A stretch of 64,000 nucleotides of DNA from a virus: IMG/VR virus record IMGVR_UViG_3300030419_004857, positions 62,001 through 126,000 of that record; one strand, written 5' to 3'. Under the pieces are notes generated by a model. It had not been told where the DNA came from. It did not search any database and saw only the letters and a program-made list of their open reading frames with translations. Positions 27,568-36,587 of the stretch are shown piece by piece. Position numbers and translations under genes: made by a program. How positions within the stretch are numbered: position 1 is the first letter of the stretch; each line of letters opens with the position of its first letter.

Positions 27568-28241
27568 CTTATGTAGATCCCATCTCCCCAAGAATGATGC
27601 GCCATGTAAGTGTCTACTCTGTCAAATCCGTATCCCGATAAAAATTCGTCAATCTCGCTCGCTTTAGCTCCTCCTACATAAAGCTCCTCAAAGGCCAACT
27701 CTGTGTAGATAACTTTACAAGAACCTGACTCTAGATATTTTTTCATGCCTTCCAGAGCCTTCATTTCTGCACCCTGCAAATCCATATTCAGGAATTCAAA
27801 GTCTTTTGGATTGAATTCATGCCTCTTGAAGAGGGTGTCCAGTGTAATTGTGTTAACTTTAACCTGAGAAACTTCATCAATATGAGGGTAATATTCTTTG
27901 TGTTTTCCCAAAGAAAGAAGTGATGAACAGCCGCAGTTACCCTGTTCAGGAAAATTATGATAATTTTGACGATCATCAGGATAAATAATTTTAAAATCGA
28001 CCGTGCTATCATCTACATCCGAAATAGCATAATCAAATACATTCTGAAAATTCTCGTCAAAATCATATAAATTTTTACGAATGATAGGTAGCAAGTCTGG
28101 ATTTGCCTCAACCCAAATTACACGATCTATTTCGCAAGCTCTGTACTCATACCTTTCTTCTGCCTTACAGGCTCCTAAATGAATAGCCCCTTTAATGTTT
28201 AGGTTGTAACGACTAATTATGCTTGCTAATGATTCTATCAT
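27564..28241 (-). CDS. FkbM-family methyltransferase
   Basis: About 225 residues, taking ATG 28241; a GTG at 28265 is an alternative. GAIHLGAC (SAM loop), VIWVEANPD (acidic end of strand 2), DYAISDVD, and FLNMDLQGAEMKALEGM are FkbM landmarks (the last equals the DIEGxE motif). The family O-methylates sugars or other hydroxyls. It is coupled by ATGA to the GT25 gene downstream, so the two probably act on the same glycan. Confidence 0.85.
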   Translation of the reverse strand: MIESLASIISRYNLNIKGAIHLGACKAEERYEYRACEIDRVIWVEANPDLLPIIRKNLYDFDENFQNVFDYAISDVDDSTVDFKIIYPDDRQNYHNFPEQGNCGCSSLLSLGKHKEYYPHIDEVSQVKVNTITLDTLFKRHEFNPKDFEFLNMDLQGAEMKALEGMKKYLESGSCKVIYTELAFEELYVGGAKASEIDEFLSGYGFDRVDTYMAHHSWGDGIYIR

Positions 28242-28242
28242 T

Positions 28243-29247
28243 TTACTGTGCCGCCCTTCCACCACCAGCCCCGTATGATCCTATTTTGTCAACATTGCCA
28301 TATTCAAGAACCACTTTGTTTACCCCCTTTTTTCTCACTTCGTCTCTAATATGTTGACACATGCTTTTTTTAGCACCGGATTTGTACGGGGCGCTGAATT
28401 TGCATAATTTTTGACATTTCCAGTGGGTGTTTTCATTTGAAAGGAGTTTAGGATGACTCACATCACGGATATATTTGAACTTTCGTTTTAATATATTCTC
28501 TGCTTTTTTGTAATCAGTGTCATCAAAACACATCGAAAACAATCCGCCATCATTTATGTAAAATATACTTACTGAAAAATCGTAGTCTGGGTACAGATTT
28601 TTTAGGGCGTAGTAGTATAAAAGAAGCTGGGTGTCTTTTTGTAGACTCTCAAGGGTTTTCTCCTCCCCCGTGGCCCAGTTCAGCCTTCTGCCAGTTTTGT
28701 AGTCGATCAACTCGTAGTAATTCTCTTCGTGTTTCACGATTAAGTCAACAGTCCCTTTGATCGCCAAGTTTCCTTTTATGATTTTTCCGCCGATATCGTA
28801 AGAAAATTTGGCCCAAGGCTTATCAATTTCTATATCAAAAAACTTCTCGGTTGCAAACACGTTTTGATTTCTAGGATCTAGGAGTCCATTATTATAACTA
28901 ATGGCCTTTTCCACCCAGCCTGTACATTTCTTAAGTTCAGCCTTACTCAGATCCACATCTGGTTCTAAGTCGGTGTAATAATCAAACGCTTTTTCCGTAA
29001 CTTTTGGAATATTGTCACATTCCTTGAGCGAAAATCTTCCTAACTCGCCATCCCCAAAGCTCTTATTTCCTCTCTGCATGCAAAGCTTTTTATCAGCCAA
29101 TACCTGCAAAGCTTTATGGACGATGGTTCCCATAAGAGCTTTTTTATTTGTTTTATCCTTAAAAGCCAAATTATACTGTAGGAAGTATTTCTGCTCACAG
29201 AAATCCAAAGTACCCAAGCTACTACTTCTGTGATAACAAACTATCAT
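28243..29247 (-). CDS. Cas4/RecB-like PD-(D/E)XK nuclease with Fe-S-type cysteines
   Basis: 334 residues. LGTLDFCEQKYFLQY near the N-terminus gives the first Cys. GTIVHKAL carries the catalytic His, GTVDLI the Asp, and YELIDYKTGR the D-x-K core; QLLLYYYAL is motif QxxxY. WKCQKLCKF and a later Cys complete a four-Cys iron-sulfur cluster as in Cas4 and AddB. It is a phage replication/recombination nuclease lying with primase and recombinase genes. No cas1/cas2 genes or CRISPR repeats are near, so it is not a CRISPR component. Confidence 0.88.
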   Translation of the reverse strand: MIVCYHRSSSLGTLDFCEQKYFLQYNLAFKDKTNKKALMGTIVHKALQVLADKKLCMQRGNKSFGDGELGRFSLKECDNIPKVTEKAFDYYTDLEPDVDLSKAELKKCTGWVEKAISYNNGLLDPRNQNVFATEKFFDIEIDKPWAKFSYDIGGKIIKGNLAIKGTVDLIVKHEENYYELIDYKTGRRLNWATGEEKTLESLQKDTQLLLYYYALKNLYPDYDFSVSIFYINDGGLFSMCFDDTDYKKAENILKRKFKYIRDVSHPKLLSNENTHWKCQKLCKFSAPYKSGAKKSMCQHIRDEVRKKGVNKVVLEYGNVDKIGSYGAGGGRAAQ

Positions 29248-29734
29248 TTAATTCATTTAACTCACTTATTTTAAGGTTGAAACAGTCCGCTTTTACTACA
29301 AAATTATTTGATGGATCTACGTCCCCTTTATTAAGAAAGGTTGCTTTGGAGAAATATTCATCTCTACCCATGACTCCTAAGATCCAAGCAGTTTTCCATT
29401 CATTGGGTTTACTTTTGTGCCATTCTATACGCACAAAAATGTAAGCATCGCATCTTTGGTGGTCGCTAGTTTTGGCTATTGAACACTCATAGAACGGCTT
29501 TGGTGGAGATGTGCAGCGTTTTGTTTTCACGTCGATCTTAAGGTCGCCCTTTATTATATCATAGTCGTATTTATCTACAATTTGCCCATTAATTAAATTG
29601 TTAACAACTTCTTCCCCCAGAAACCCCGCGATGTTTCCACGACCTCTAGTGATAGAATTATTAATTACACCCATAGATTTTGAGCGTTCTTTAGCCTTCT
29701 TAAGCATCTCCTTGGTAATTTCAACTTCAAACAT
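29222..29734 (-). CDS. Putative PD-(D/E)XK-type nuclease
   Basis: 170 residues. IAGFLGEEVV (Glu), then DYDIIKGDLKIDVKTK with a D-x-K doublet like a restriction-type core, then ECSIAK and CDAYIFVRI strands. Proteins with this profile are found beside replication genes in large phages. Overlaps both neighbours. A structural or sequence search is needed for the family; DNA-end processing is my inference. Confidence 0.65.
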   Translation of the reverse strand: MFEVEITKEMLKKAKERSKSMGVINNSITRGRGNIAGFLGEEVVNNLINGQIVDKYDYDIIKGDLKIDVKTKRCTSPPKPFYECSIAKTSDHQRCDAYIFVRIEWHKSKPNEWKTAWILGVMGRDEYFSKATFLNKGDVDPSNNFVVKADCFNLKISELNELNDSLLSQK

Positions 29735-30089
29735 TTAATTCTCTCCCGTATTCATCTTCCAATCTTACAATATCTTCTTCGGAACATTTTCCAAACTGCA
29801 TCTCGTAAGCAACAATGTCATCGTTTCCATTATTTATCAGTTGATGAGATTCATTCGTCTTTATATGAAAATATGATCCGGGTCCAACCTTCCATACAGA
29901 GGCATTAAGTCTCATTGCACCCCTCCCAGACACCACATACCAAAATTCCTCTCGTTTGTGGTGAAGCTGGTATGATATTGACTGTCCGGGTTGCACAACA
30001 ATTTTTTTAAAAACAACTTGGTCGTTTCTAAAATAATCCTTATAATATCCCCAAGGCTTACCTACTTGGTCACTTTTGCTTTCAGCCAT
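29727..30089 (-). CDS. Cupin, mannose-6-phosphate-isomerase type II-like
   Basis: 120 residues from ATG 30089 (AAGGAG at 5-base spacing; the GTG two codons earlier is weaker). KPWGYY, then QLHHKREEFWYVVSG (His-x-His-like and Glu ligands) and SYFHIKTNESHQLIN (final His) form a complete single cupin barrel. It matches the C-terminal domain of ManC-type enzymes, which interconvert mannose/fructose-6-phosphate. That would feed GDP-mannose and then the GDP-fucose-synthase relatives. The overlap with the dNMP kinase is 28 bases. Confidence 0.82.
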   Translation of the reverse strand: MAESKSDQVGKPWGYYKDYFRNDQVVFKKIVVQPGQSISYQLHHKREEFWYVVSGRGAMRLNASVWKVGPGSYFHIKTNESHQLINNGNDDIVAYEMQFGKCSEEDIVRLEDEYGRELNV

Positions 30090-30826
30090 CCCCACTCCTT
30101 TAGCGTGTTTAACAAGAGTTTATTAGATTCATCTATACTCATTGAAGAATTATCTATCACACAGTCGAAACCATCATATTCGTTAAGAGCAATTTCGCTA
30201 GCATGTTCATCTTCAAAGGGGTTTCTAGTTAGTCTGATGACTTTTCCACCCGCCTTTTGTAAAGCTTCTACTTCGTTTGGAAATCTACAATCAGCAACAA
30301 TCGCTAACTCTGTACCACTTTTATGAATTCTATCAATACAAGCCGCCGTCCAAATATCTGGTTTAATGGTCCTACAAATATCTGTTCCAAATACTTGCAT
30401 AAATTCTCTGGCTGTTAAATAACCTTCCTTATTCTTAACGCCCGGAATATGCTCCCACTTTATGTTAACAGGGGTGTTTTTGTCATCGTCGGACCCGTGA
30501 CACTGTTCGTAATTTAGGCCAAAAAGACCGATGCATAGCGCTTTTAGTGGGTCTGCAAAACTAAAGGCTTTCACGAATGGCCAGATATTTTGACTAGCAT
30601 ACATGCTAAACTCGTAATCGGTTCTGAACACGTCAATAATTCCAACACCCTCCACCTCCTCCCCTTTCTCGTCCAAGGATGTGGTGTTTACAAGAATTTC
30701 CCCCCGGTCATTCATAAAAAATTTATCAATTATATCATGAAATTTCATTTGATATCCATGAAGAAAATTGGCGCATGTGGTTTTTCCACTTTGCTTAGAT
30801 CCTGATATTCCCAAAATGTGCTGCAT
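30062..30826 (-). CDS. Deoxynucleoside monophosphate kinase (T4 gp1-like)
   Basis: 254 residues. P-loop GISGSKQSGKTT (residues 6-17). AFSFADPLK and the long REFMQVFGTDICRTIKPDIW motif are characteristic of phage dNMP kinases, and VADCRFPNEVEAL is the acid-rich binding segment. It phosphorylates dNMPs (including phage-modified ones) toward the dNTP pool. TAATG coupling to the primase upstream places it in the replication operon. Confidence 0.9.
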   Translation of the reverse strand: MQHILGISGSKQSGKTTCANFLHGYQMKFHDIIDKFFMNDRGEILVNTTSLDEKGEEVEGVGIIDVFRTDYEFSMYASQNIWPFVKAFSFADPLKALCIGLFGLNYEQCHGSDDDKNTPVNIKWEHIPGVKNKEGYLTAREFMQVFGTDICRTIKPDIWTAACIDRIHKSGTELAIVADCRFPNEVEALQKAGGKVIRLTRNPFEDEHASEIALNEYDGFDCVIDNSSMSIDESNKLLLNTLKEWGWLKAKVTK

Positions 30827-31875
30827 TATACTAATCCTTCTAATTGAGGTACAAGTTCTGAGTGAATTTGTTGTATTGTCATCTCTCCGACATCTTTGGT
30901 AGATATTTCCGGGTAAACTATGTGAAACAGCCTCTCACACTTTTTAGTAATAGATTCTTTGGCTTTCTGACCAGCGGAATCGTTATCGCTTAAAATCACT
31001 ACGTTTAAGGCTCCAGAGGTTTCCAAAATTCTTGCCTGTGCATCGCTTAAGCTGGAACCAAACATCCCTACGCTGTTAGTGAGTCCCGCCTCGTGCAGCC
31101 TCCAGACATCTCCCTGTCCTTCGACTAGGATCACACTTCGAGTTTCTCTGATTTTATCTTTAGCCAACCAATACCCATAGAGCCACATGCCGGAATTAAA
31201 ACTTTTGGAATTGATCCATTTTCTTCCATTACAATTTTCCTCCTGTGACCTACCAACACACCCCACCATAAATTGATAGTCATCATCATATACAGGAGCA
31301 ACAACGCGATGTTTCATCTGCTTGGTGGTATCTGTACACACACCCACATCAAATTTTTCCAAAGTTTCTGTTTTGTACCCTCTATTAACATAATAGATGG
31401 CGGGTCTCTGTAGCATCTCTTTAACTTTTTGTCTTGGGATTCCACTAGTAGGACGGGGTTTTTCCTCATAAACATCCCTATAGATTTTTTCAAAATGATC
31501 TTTTGATAGTTTGCTTCCTTCTGTTTTAAGCTCCTGAGACGACGTATTAACAAATTCAATAGCAAATTCTACAGCGTCTTGAAAAGAAACGTCGTCTTCT
31601 TTTTGGGCGCTCAGAATACCTCTGATTAGCCCAATCGGACTGTGAACATATTTTTTTTCACACGAATGAGTCCAGCATCTCCAGCATCCAAAAAAAGAAC
31701 CTCTTTTAGTAGTTATAGTAAACGCTTCTGGATTATCAGCCCCCTCATGTATAGGACAAGATGTAGTTAGACGATCATAGCTTTCTACATACCTTATTCC
31801 AAAATAATCCAAAAGATCTTTCATTTTACAAGCGAGCTTTTCTGATAAAATTGTCAATTCTTTTTGTGTAATCAA
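30826..31875 (-). CDS. dnaG: DnaG-like DNA primase
   Basis: 349 residues, shorter than bacterial DnaG (about 600). Zinc site CPIH...C-W-RC-W-THSC (about residues 40-72). Toprim core: VILVEGQGDVWRL (Glu) and VVILSDNDSAGQKA (DxD-type). The C-terminal helicase-binding domain is missing or very short. It lies directly downstream of the DnaB helicase gene with a 4-base overlap, so the two form the primosome. Confidence 0.93.
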   Translation of the reverse strand: MITQKELTILSEKLACKMKDLLDYFGIRYVESYDRLTTSCPIHEGADNPEAFTITTKRGSFFGCWRCWTHSCEKKYVHSPIGLIRGILSAQKEDDVSFQDAVEFAIEFVNTSSQELKTEGSKLSKDHFEKIYRDVYEEKPRPTSGIPRQKVKEMLQRPAIYYVNRGYKTETLEKFDVGVCTDTTKQMKHRVVAPVYDDDYQFMVGCVGRSQEENCNGRKWINSKSFNSGMWLYGYWLAKDKIRETRSVILVEGQGDVWRLHEAGLTNSVGMFGSSLSDAQARILETSGALNVVILSDNDSAGQKAKESITKKCERLFHIVYPEISTKDVGEMTIQQIHSELVPQLEGLV

Positions 31876-33329
31876 AATGGACTCTCCTCAACACTGCCGC
31901 TGTCTGTTAAAAATCCTTCTTTGTGCTGATTAACACCAGCAGCAACCTCTCTTCTTGTCTCTTTTTCTATGATCTCAGCAGTTGAACCATGCATAGCAAT
32001 ATTGATATAGTCGTATTCTTCGAGACCGGGTCCATGTCTAGATTCAATTGGAATTAATTTTCTGTTTCCACTTTCCCCTTGGTCTTCAGCTATTTCTTCA
32101 TCCGACTTCCGCTTGAAAATTGAAAAACTACTGCACAGCCAAATCAATCTGTCGGACCCACTAACTACATCCGTAGATTCTTTGGTAATGCCGTCTCTGT
32201 TAAGCTGCACAAAAGAAAGGCATGGGCAATCATACTTAACGCAAAAGTTGTGAAGCTCTGTAATTTGAAATCCCAGAACCTGAAACTCCTGCATATTGTT
32301 ATTAATTTTGTCAGAAGTCATCAACTTTAAATAATCATATATAATCATGCAGTCATTTACACGACCATTTTCATCATACCCAACATTTTTTATAATCCAC
32401 CTTCTCATTATGGATAAGGTTTCTTCAAACGGCTTTCCCGCAATAGCTATGTAGCTCAGTGGGGCGTCTTTTAGTTTCTCTACTGCCTGACGAACCCTTT
32501 CTCTGGTTCCAGAGTTTTTAGCAAATGTACCTGCGGCTATATCATTAATATTAACGCCGCTATTTTTTGCTATCAATCTGTTCATATGATCTTCCTTGGA
32601 CATTTCTGTATCAAGATACAATACAGGAATACCAAGCGTTCCGGCAATGTGCAATCCAACATTTCCAGCCAACATGCTCTTACCAACCTTTGGTCTAGCT
32701 GCGATAAGATCTACACACTTTCTTCTGAAGCCACCACCAATCGCTGCGTCATATTTAGCAAAACCACTACTTAGACCCAAAATGTCTGATGGGTTTTCCT
32801 CCAAATGACGAATGTAATCTTCTACCTCGTCACCTAAGACTAGAGGCTTTTCTTCTACAGAACCATTTAAAGATGACGAAAGTTCGAATATAGGGGCTTC
32901 AGCAACGTTGATGATTTCATCAACAGTTTCGTCTCCGGTTACATCTGATATATCGGTTATGATCTGTTTGGCTTGAACGCTTATCTGTCTAGCGATTTCT
33001 AATTTCTTCAGCTTTACAGCGTGATGTCTGACATTCTCTAAGCCAATGTCAACACTAGACATGGCCTTAATGTGACTGCCTGAAATTTGATTTTCAAACC
33101 ACGAATCAAGTCCAAGGTCGTTAGCAGCACTCAGTATAGAGGGTAAATCAACGGTATCGCTATTATCTAGAACCTTTTTCACACACGCATATAAGATCTG
33201 GTTTTCTTCTAAGGTAAACGTATCAACAGTTATTATGTCGTCAATGTCAATGAAAGCATCTGAGCCGTGCTGTAGAATACCGGATAGTACGGCTCGTTCC
33301 GATGCCGAGTTGTTTATCGTTTTTGCCAT
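31872..33329 (-). CDS. dnaB: Replicative DNA helicase, DnaB-like
   Basis: 485 residues. The N-terminal domain SERAVLSGILQHG is the DnaB N collar. The RecA-like ATPase has LGLSSGFAKYD, Walker A ARPKVGKSM, LYLDTEMS, Walker B CMIIYDYLKLM and SFVQLNRDG (arginine-finger region). It unwinds DNA ahead of the fork. It overlaps primase (4 bases) and touches a zinc-finger protein gene upstream (1 base). No inteins were seen. Confidence 0.95.
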   Translation of the reverse strand: MAKTINNSASERAVLSGILQHGSDAFIDIDDIITVDTFTLEENQILYACVKKVLDNSDTVDLPSILSAANDLGLDSWFENQISGSHIKAMSSVDIGLENVRHHAVKLKKLEIARQISVQAKQIITDISDVTGDETVDEIINVAEAPIFELSSSLNGSVEEKPLVLGDEVEDYIRHLEENPSDILGLSSGFAKYDAAIGGGFRRKCVDLIAARPKVGKSMLAGNVGLHIAGTLGIPVLYLDTEMSKEDHMNRLIAKNSGVNINDIAAGTFAKNSGTRERVRQAVEKLKDAPLSYIAIAGKPFEETLSIMRRWIIKNVGYDENGRVNDCMIIYDYLKLMTSDKINNNMQEFQVLGFQITELHNFCVKYDCPCLSFVQLNRDGITKESTDVVSGSDRLIWLCSSFSIFKRKSDEEIAEDQGESGNRKLIPIESRHGPGLEEYDYINIAMHGSTAEIIEKETRREVAAGVNQHKEGFLTDSGSVEESPF

Positions 33330-33778
33330 TACTTTCTCGTTACGCAGTTATCACACCTGTAGAAATCGCCAACAACCAGCGTCTCGTTAACTATAGTTTC
33401 GCTTCCACATAGATGACACTTCACTTCAACCGTTTTTACAGGATTTCTTGTTCGGGGAGTGGGAGTATATTCGGGAGTCTCTATGTCCCTTGCTTCTTCC
33501 CTGTCGTCAACGAACTGATTCTCTTTAACAACGATAGATTCCATTCTTGCCAGTCTTTTTTTACCCTCTTGCGGATTGTCAGTTTTTGATGGCGCTATAA
33601 AAGAATCTCCCGTGTGGGATTCTGAACTGGCTACTTCATCTGCGACAACGGTTTCTTCCTCGACATCTTCCTCACTAGGTGGATCAACAACTTCACCAGT
33701 TAATTGCGCAAAACCTTTAGAAACCATCTCCATATTATTATTTGCAATCCCCTTCTTAATTACATCTAGTGGTGTCAT
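33329..33778 (-). CDS. Uncharacterised protein with C-terminal zinc ribbon
   Basis: 149 residues. A helical N-terminus (MTPLDVIKKGIANNNMEMVSKGFAQLTG), a long acidic disordered middle, then CHLCGSET...YRCDNC, a four-Cys zinc ribbon. It sits one base from dnaB, which suggests a helicase-loading or clamp-like accessory, similar in position to phage loader genes. No homology to loaders is visible; this is a positional guess. Confidence 0.6.
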   Translation of the reverse strand: MTPLDVIKKGIANNNMEMVSKGFAQLTGEVVDPPSEEDVEEETVVADEVASSESHTGDSFIAPSKTDNPQEGKKRLARMESIVVKENQFVDDREEARDIETPEYTPTPRTRNPVKTVEVKCHLCGSETIVNETLVVGDFYRCDNCVTRK

Positions 33779-34275
33779 GAATATGTTTTCCTTTTACTTA
33801 ATTCCATTAATGAGTCTGCCATTTTTCTAATGTCTCTAGTTTTATCTGTAAGCCAAAGAACTCTGGCTTCAACGTGCAATTTAATCTCATTTACTTTTCT
33901 AGCGAAATCGTTTCCTGCTATGGCCTGTTGATACTTCTGTTCATATTTGGTATACTTTGTTCCATACTGATCTATTTCTTTAGCGAGAATTCTCCACAGG
34001 GCGTTATTACACCATTCTAGTTTTGCTAGATTTTTATTATATACCCTTTGTATGTGACTACAGTAAGCGTATAAAAGATAAGCTACTTCAGCGCATTGTT
34101 CAGCGGTCAGATTTGAAATCTGGTCTGCTTTTAGAGACAAAACAAGCTCTACTTCGGGATTGACCTTTTTGTCAACAATTCCCTCGGAAGAAATATATTT
34201 TTCTGTAGTTGCTAAGAATTTCTCTAAGGATTCATCAGCGTTCAAGAATTGCTCTTTTCCATTCATCTTCATCAT
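33775..34275 (-). CDS. Helical protein between recombinase and helicase genes
   Basis: 166 residues, nearly all helical with heptad-like spacing (EQCAEVAYLLYAYCSHIQRVYNK, then KYEQKYQQAIAG). In T4-like phages the recombination mediator UvsY lies in a comparable position and is also small and helical, but I see no specific motif. It overlaps the start of the nuclease-like gene upstream by 41 bases. Three candidate ATGs lie within the first four codons. Confidence 0.6.
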   Translation of the reverse strand: MMKMNGKEQFLNADESLEKFLATTEKYISSEGIVDKKVNPEVELVLSLKADQISNLTAEQCAEVAYLLYAYCSHIQRVYNKNLAKLEWCNNALWRILAKEIDQYGTKYTKYEQKYQQAIAGNDFARKVNEIKLHVEARVLWLTDKTRDIRKMADSLMELSKRKTYS

Positions 34276-34657
34276 CCGAATATTTAAAAATAACGATGGA
34301 TAAACTATTTAATTCGCACCATCTGATTTTGTCTCTGTCTCTAGCTTTAGACTTAAAGAATCCGGCTTTGGTTTTATGGTAAAACGGATTAAACTCATAG
34401 TGTTGCATTCCATGGGCTTCAACGATTAAATCGTGTGAAGGTAGAAAAAAGTCTGCATACAGAGTGGATTTACGGGTCAACGTCTGACTTCCGGGCAGAG
34501 TGACCTCTTCCAGAATTATAGATCGTGGAAACAGTTCTCGCAACACCAATCTAGACGCCCCGTGTAGGTTGGATCTGGGGCGGGTGCTGTCTTTTTTTGG
34601 GATATAATTAGAAAGATCCCAGTTCCTTTTTCTGCCATCAAATCCAACGGCTTTCAA
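34235..34657 (-). CDS. Vsr-fold nuclease-like protein with a TTG start
   Basis: 140 residues. The only in-frame start near the 5' end is TTG at 34657, overlapping the recombinase stop (TTGA). The next Met is about residue 83. The core STLYADFFLPSHDLIVEAHG (Asp and Glu), MQHYEF, then DRDKIRWCELN and LSIVIFKY is the Vsr/very-short-patch fold with a D-x-E motif. The first Cys-type zinc site of true Vsr is absent. It may be a resolvase-like or homing enzyme wedged beside the recombinase. Confidence 0.65.
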   Translation of the reverse strand: MKAVGFDGRKRNWDLSNYIPKKDSTRPRSNLHGASRLVLRELFPRSIILEEVTLPGSQTLTRKSTLYADFFLPSHDLIVEAHGMQHYEFNPFYHKTKAGFFKSKARDRDKIRWCELNSLSIVIFKYSDDEDEWKRAILER

Positions 34658-35733
34658 AACATAGACCCTATTTGCTTTTGCAGTATTTCTAATGTAATGG
34701 GGTAGTCGTTTAAAAATCTAACCACTTTATCCTGACCTTGGAATTGTAGAAATGATTTAACGGCCTTCTCATTTTCCATATCTATTTCGTTTTCTTCAAA
34801 TAGATGTTTGATCTGATCTTTGTTTTCAATCAAGTAATTGCAGGTGAACCAAGCGCCCGCCTTGCCTATAAGATCCAGATCTACAGCCATGATGAACAAT
34901 TCCTGAGTCATATCAATTCCATGACCGTATCTCAACCAACCTTGAGCTTCTCCACCGGGAAAACCGCCAGCCGCAGAGGTGAGAATCTTCCAGTTAATCA
35001 TTTGGCCGATTTGCTTACCGCCAGATTCCCACGGCTTTATATACTTAATTTCCAGTATATTGTCTGTTTGATATTGAATACCTCTACCGCCGTCTGCAAC
35101 CTTAGTTTTGCCAAAGCCAGAAGTGTTGGCGATTAGATGCGTTATCATGATTACTACTGCTCGCTGTTTTGGTACGATCCCGCCCAACTTCTTGGTCCAA
35201 TTTTTTAGAAGCTTTGGGAGTGATGGTCTGAACTGAGCGTTCACATCGTCAATCAATTCTTTTTCTGGTATTAAGGAAGAGATTGAATCTATAATTAATA
35301 CGCAATTTGGCGTCTGTTTAATGTAGGATTCTGCAATATTGAGATAATACTCTGCACTCATTGGCTCTTCATGAGTTCCTACAACTTTTATCCCGTCTCG
35401 ATTTAGTCCATGAACGCCTTCAAGATTCATAGCCTTTAGCCTACCTTCTGCGTTAAGGTAGATAATAGGTCTGCTACCATACTCTTTCTTTTGGCAGGTG
35501 GCGGCAAATTGTAATGCGGTAGTGGTTTTTCCACTTTTAGGGTCGCCGGTTAGAGTCACCCAACTCCCCTCTTTAATTCCGCCCCCCAAAGCTAGATCCA
35601 GTGCGGGGCTAAGCGGAATAGTTTTGAAGTTCTTAATTTCTTCAAATACGTCAGACCCACTCCTAACCACCTCTCCGTATTTCTTAATGATCTCTTTGGT
35701 TGTAGGGTCTTCAAGAAAAGTTTGTTTAGCCAT
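34654..35733 (-). CDS. RecA/UvsX-like recombinase
   Basis: 359 residues. Walker A GDPKSGKTTTAL (about 58-69), Walker B CVLIIDSISSL, then MITHLIANTSGFGK and ADGGRGIQYQTDNILEIKY, giving loop L2-like sequences. The order and length match phage RecA/UvsX. It catalyses strand exchange for recombination-dependent replication. The C-terminus is not acidic like bacterial RecA. It is followed by the TTG-start nuclease gene and preceded by an uncharacterised gene with an 8-base overlap. Confidence 0.9.
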   Translation of the reverse strand: MAKQTFLEDPTTKEIIKKYGEVVRSGSDVFEEIKNFKTIPLSPALDLALGGGIKEGSWVTLTGDPKSGKTTTALQFAATCQKKEYGSRPIIYLNAEGRLKAMNLEGVHGLNRDGIKVVGTHEEPMSAEYYLNIAESYIKQTPNCVLIIDSISSLIPEKELIDDVNAQFRPSLPKLLKNWTKKLGGIVPKQRAVVIMITHLIANTSGFGKTKVADGGRGIQYQTDNILEIKYIKPWESGGKQIGQMINWKILTSAAGGFPGGEAQGWLRYGHGIDMTQELFIMAVDLDLIGKAGAWFTCNYLIENKDQIKHLFEENEIDMENEKAVKSFLQFQGQDKVVRFLNDYPITLEILQKQIGSMF

Positions 35734-36142
35734 CTAGTCCTCTTATCTTTTGAGTTAGTCCTTTTTTTCCATAAGGCTTCATCGGCCTTTTATCGGTATT
35801 GTCTTCGTACTTGCCATCCTTCTTTGGTTGATTGTCTATCCTTTTTTGCTCTTGAACAATCAATCCCTCCAAAGACTTTACCCTAAGAGAGTAGATACTT
35901 CTCCCTCTATCGGATTTTAATGCTCCTATGATGGCTTTGTCAGTATATTTTTTTAGGAGTTGGTAAGCTTTGGTAACTTGGCTTTTAAACTTGGACTGCC
36001 ATTTTTTAGTGTTCCATAGCTTATATCCGGGTCTGCCTTCGTTAAATCTTTCAGCCTCACGAAGACAAACCATTTCAGCAATATACTGAGCAGCGTTACA
36101 AGGTTGACCAGTGGTAACGTGCTTGTAGTTTTTATCAGTCAC
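35726..36142 (-). CDS. Uncharacterised basic phage protein (GTG start)
   Basis: 138 residues from GTG 36142, overlapping the previous stop by 8 bases. Basic, helical (KWQSKFKSQVTKAYQLLKKYTDKAIIGALK), ending in a Lys/Gly-rich tail. AAQYIAEMVCLREAERFNE near the N-terminus recurs in hypothetical phage proteins. Position next to the recombinase suggests DNA binding. No family assigned. Confidence 0.6.
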   Translation of the reverse strand: MTDKNYKHVTTGQPCNAAQYIAEMVCLREAERFNEGRPGYKLWNTKKWQSKFKSQVTKAYQLLKKYTDKAIIGALKSDRGRSIYSLRVKSLEGLIVQEQKRIDNQPKKDGKYEDNTDKRPMKPYGKKGLTQKIRGLDG

Positions 36143-36587
36143 TCAAAATACCTTTTTTAGCAATCAATGATTCTTCTGATTCAATGGGGTCTCTTAACTC
36201 AACAGTCTCTGGAACAAGTTCGGGAAGTCGCCACTTTCTTACTTGCAGAGTATCACCGTTTAGGGTTCCTATAATAAAAGAGTGTACGGTTTCGTCCCCG
36301 AACAAAAAGGCTCCCGCTCCCTTGCAAAAGAAATATCCGTCACAATTAGATTCTATAGATTTCACATTTCCTTTGTTCCTAATCTTCATATCCGTAATGT
36401 GTAAATCGTTTTCTTCACAATAAATTTTCAACCTTATCCATGCACTCTCTGGATAGACATTGGGTCTATAATCATCCTGATACACAGATTCTCCATTTGA
36501 CAAAGTAACCATCCATATAGGATTAGAATCTGCATAAACGCTAACGTACTCATTTAGCTCTTTTGATACAAGATCATTACTCATCAT
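36135..36587 (-). CDS. Uncharacterised phage protein
   Basis: 150 residues, mixed alpha/beta. The stretch MVTLSNGESVYQDDYRP and AWIRLKIYCEENDL is a pattern I associate with hypothetical proteins in many phages. A Cys-Asp-Gly-Tyr-Phe-Phe-Cys pair may bind metal. It overlaps its upstream neighbour by 11 bases and its downstream neighbour by 8. Function unknown. Confidence 0.6.
   Translation of the reverse strand: MMSNDLVSKELNEYVSVYADSNPIWMVTLSNGESVYQDDYRPNVYPESAWIRLKIYCEENDLHITDMKIRNKGNVKSIESNCDGYFFCKGAGAFLFGDETVHSFIIGTLNGDTLQVRKWRLPELVPETVELRDPIESEESLIAKKGILSD

Noticed and set aside
28243-29247. Cas4-like nuclease as part of a CRISPR system
   Set aside because: No cas1, cas2 or effector gene and no repeat-spacer array in the window; this nuclease type is common in phage replication regions.
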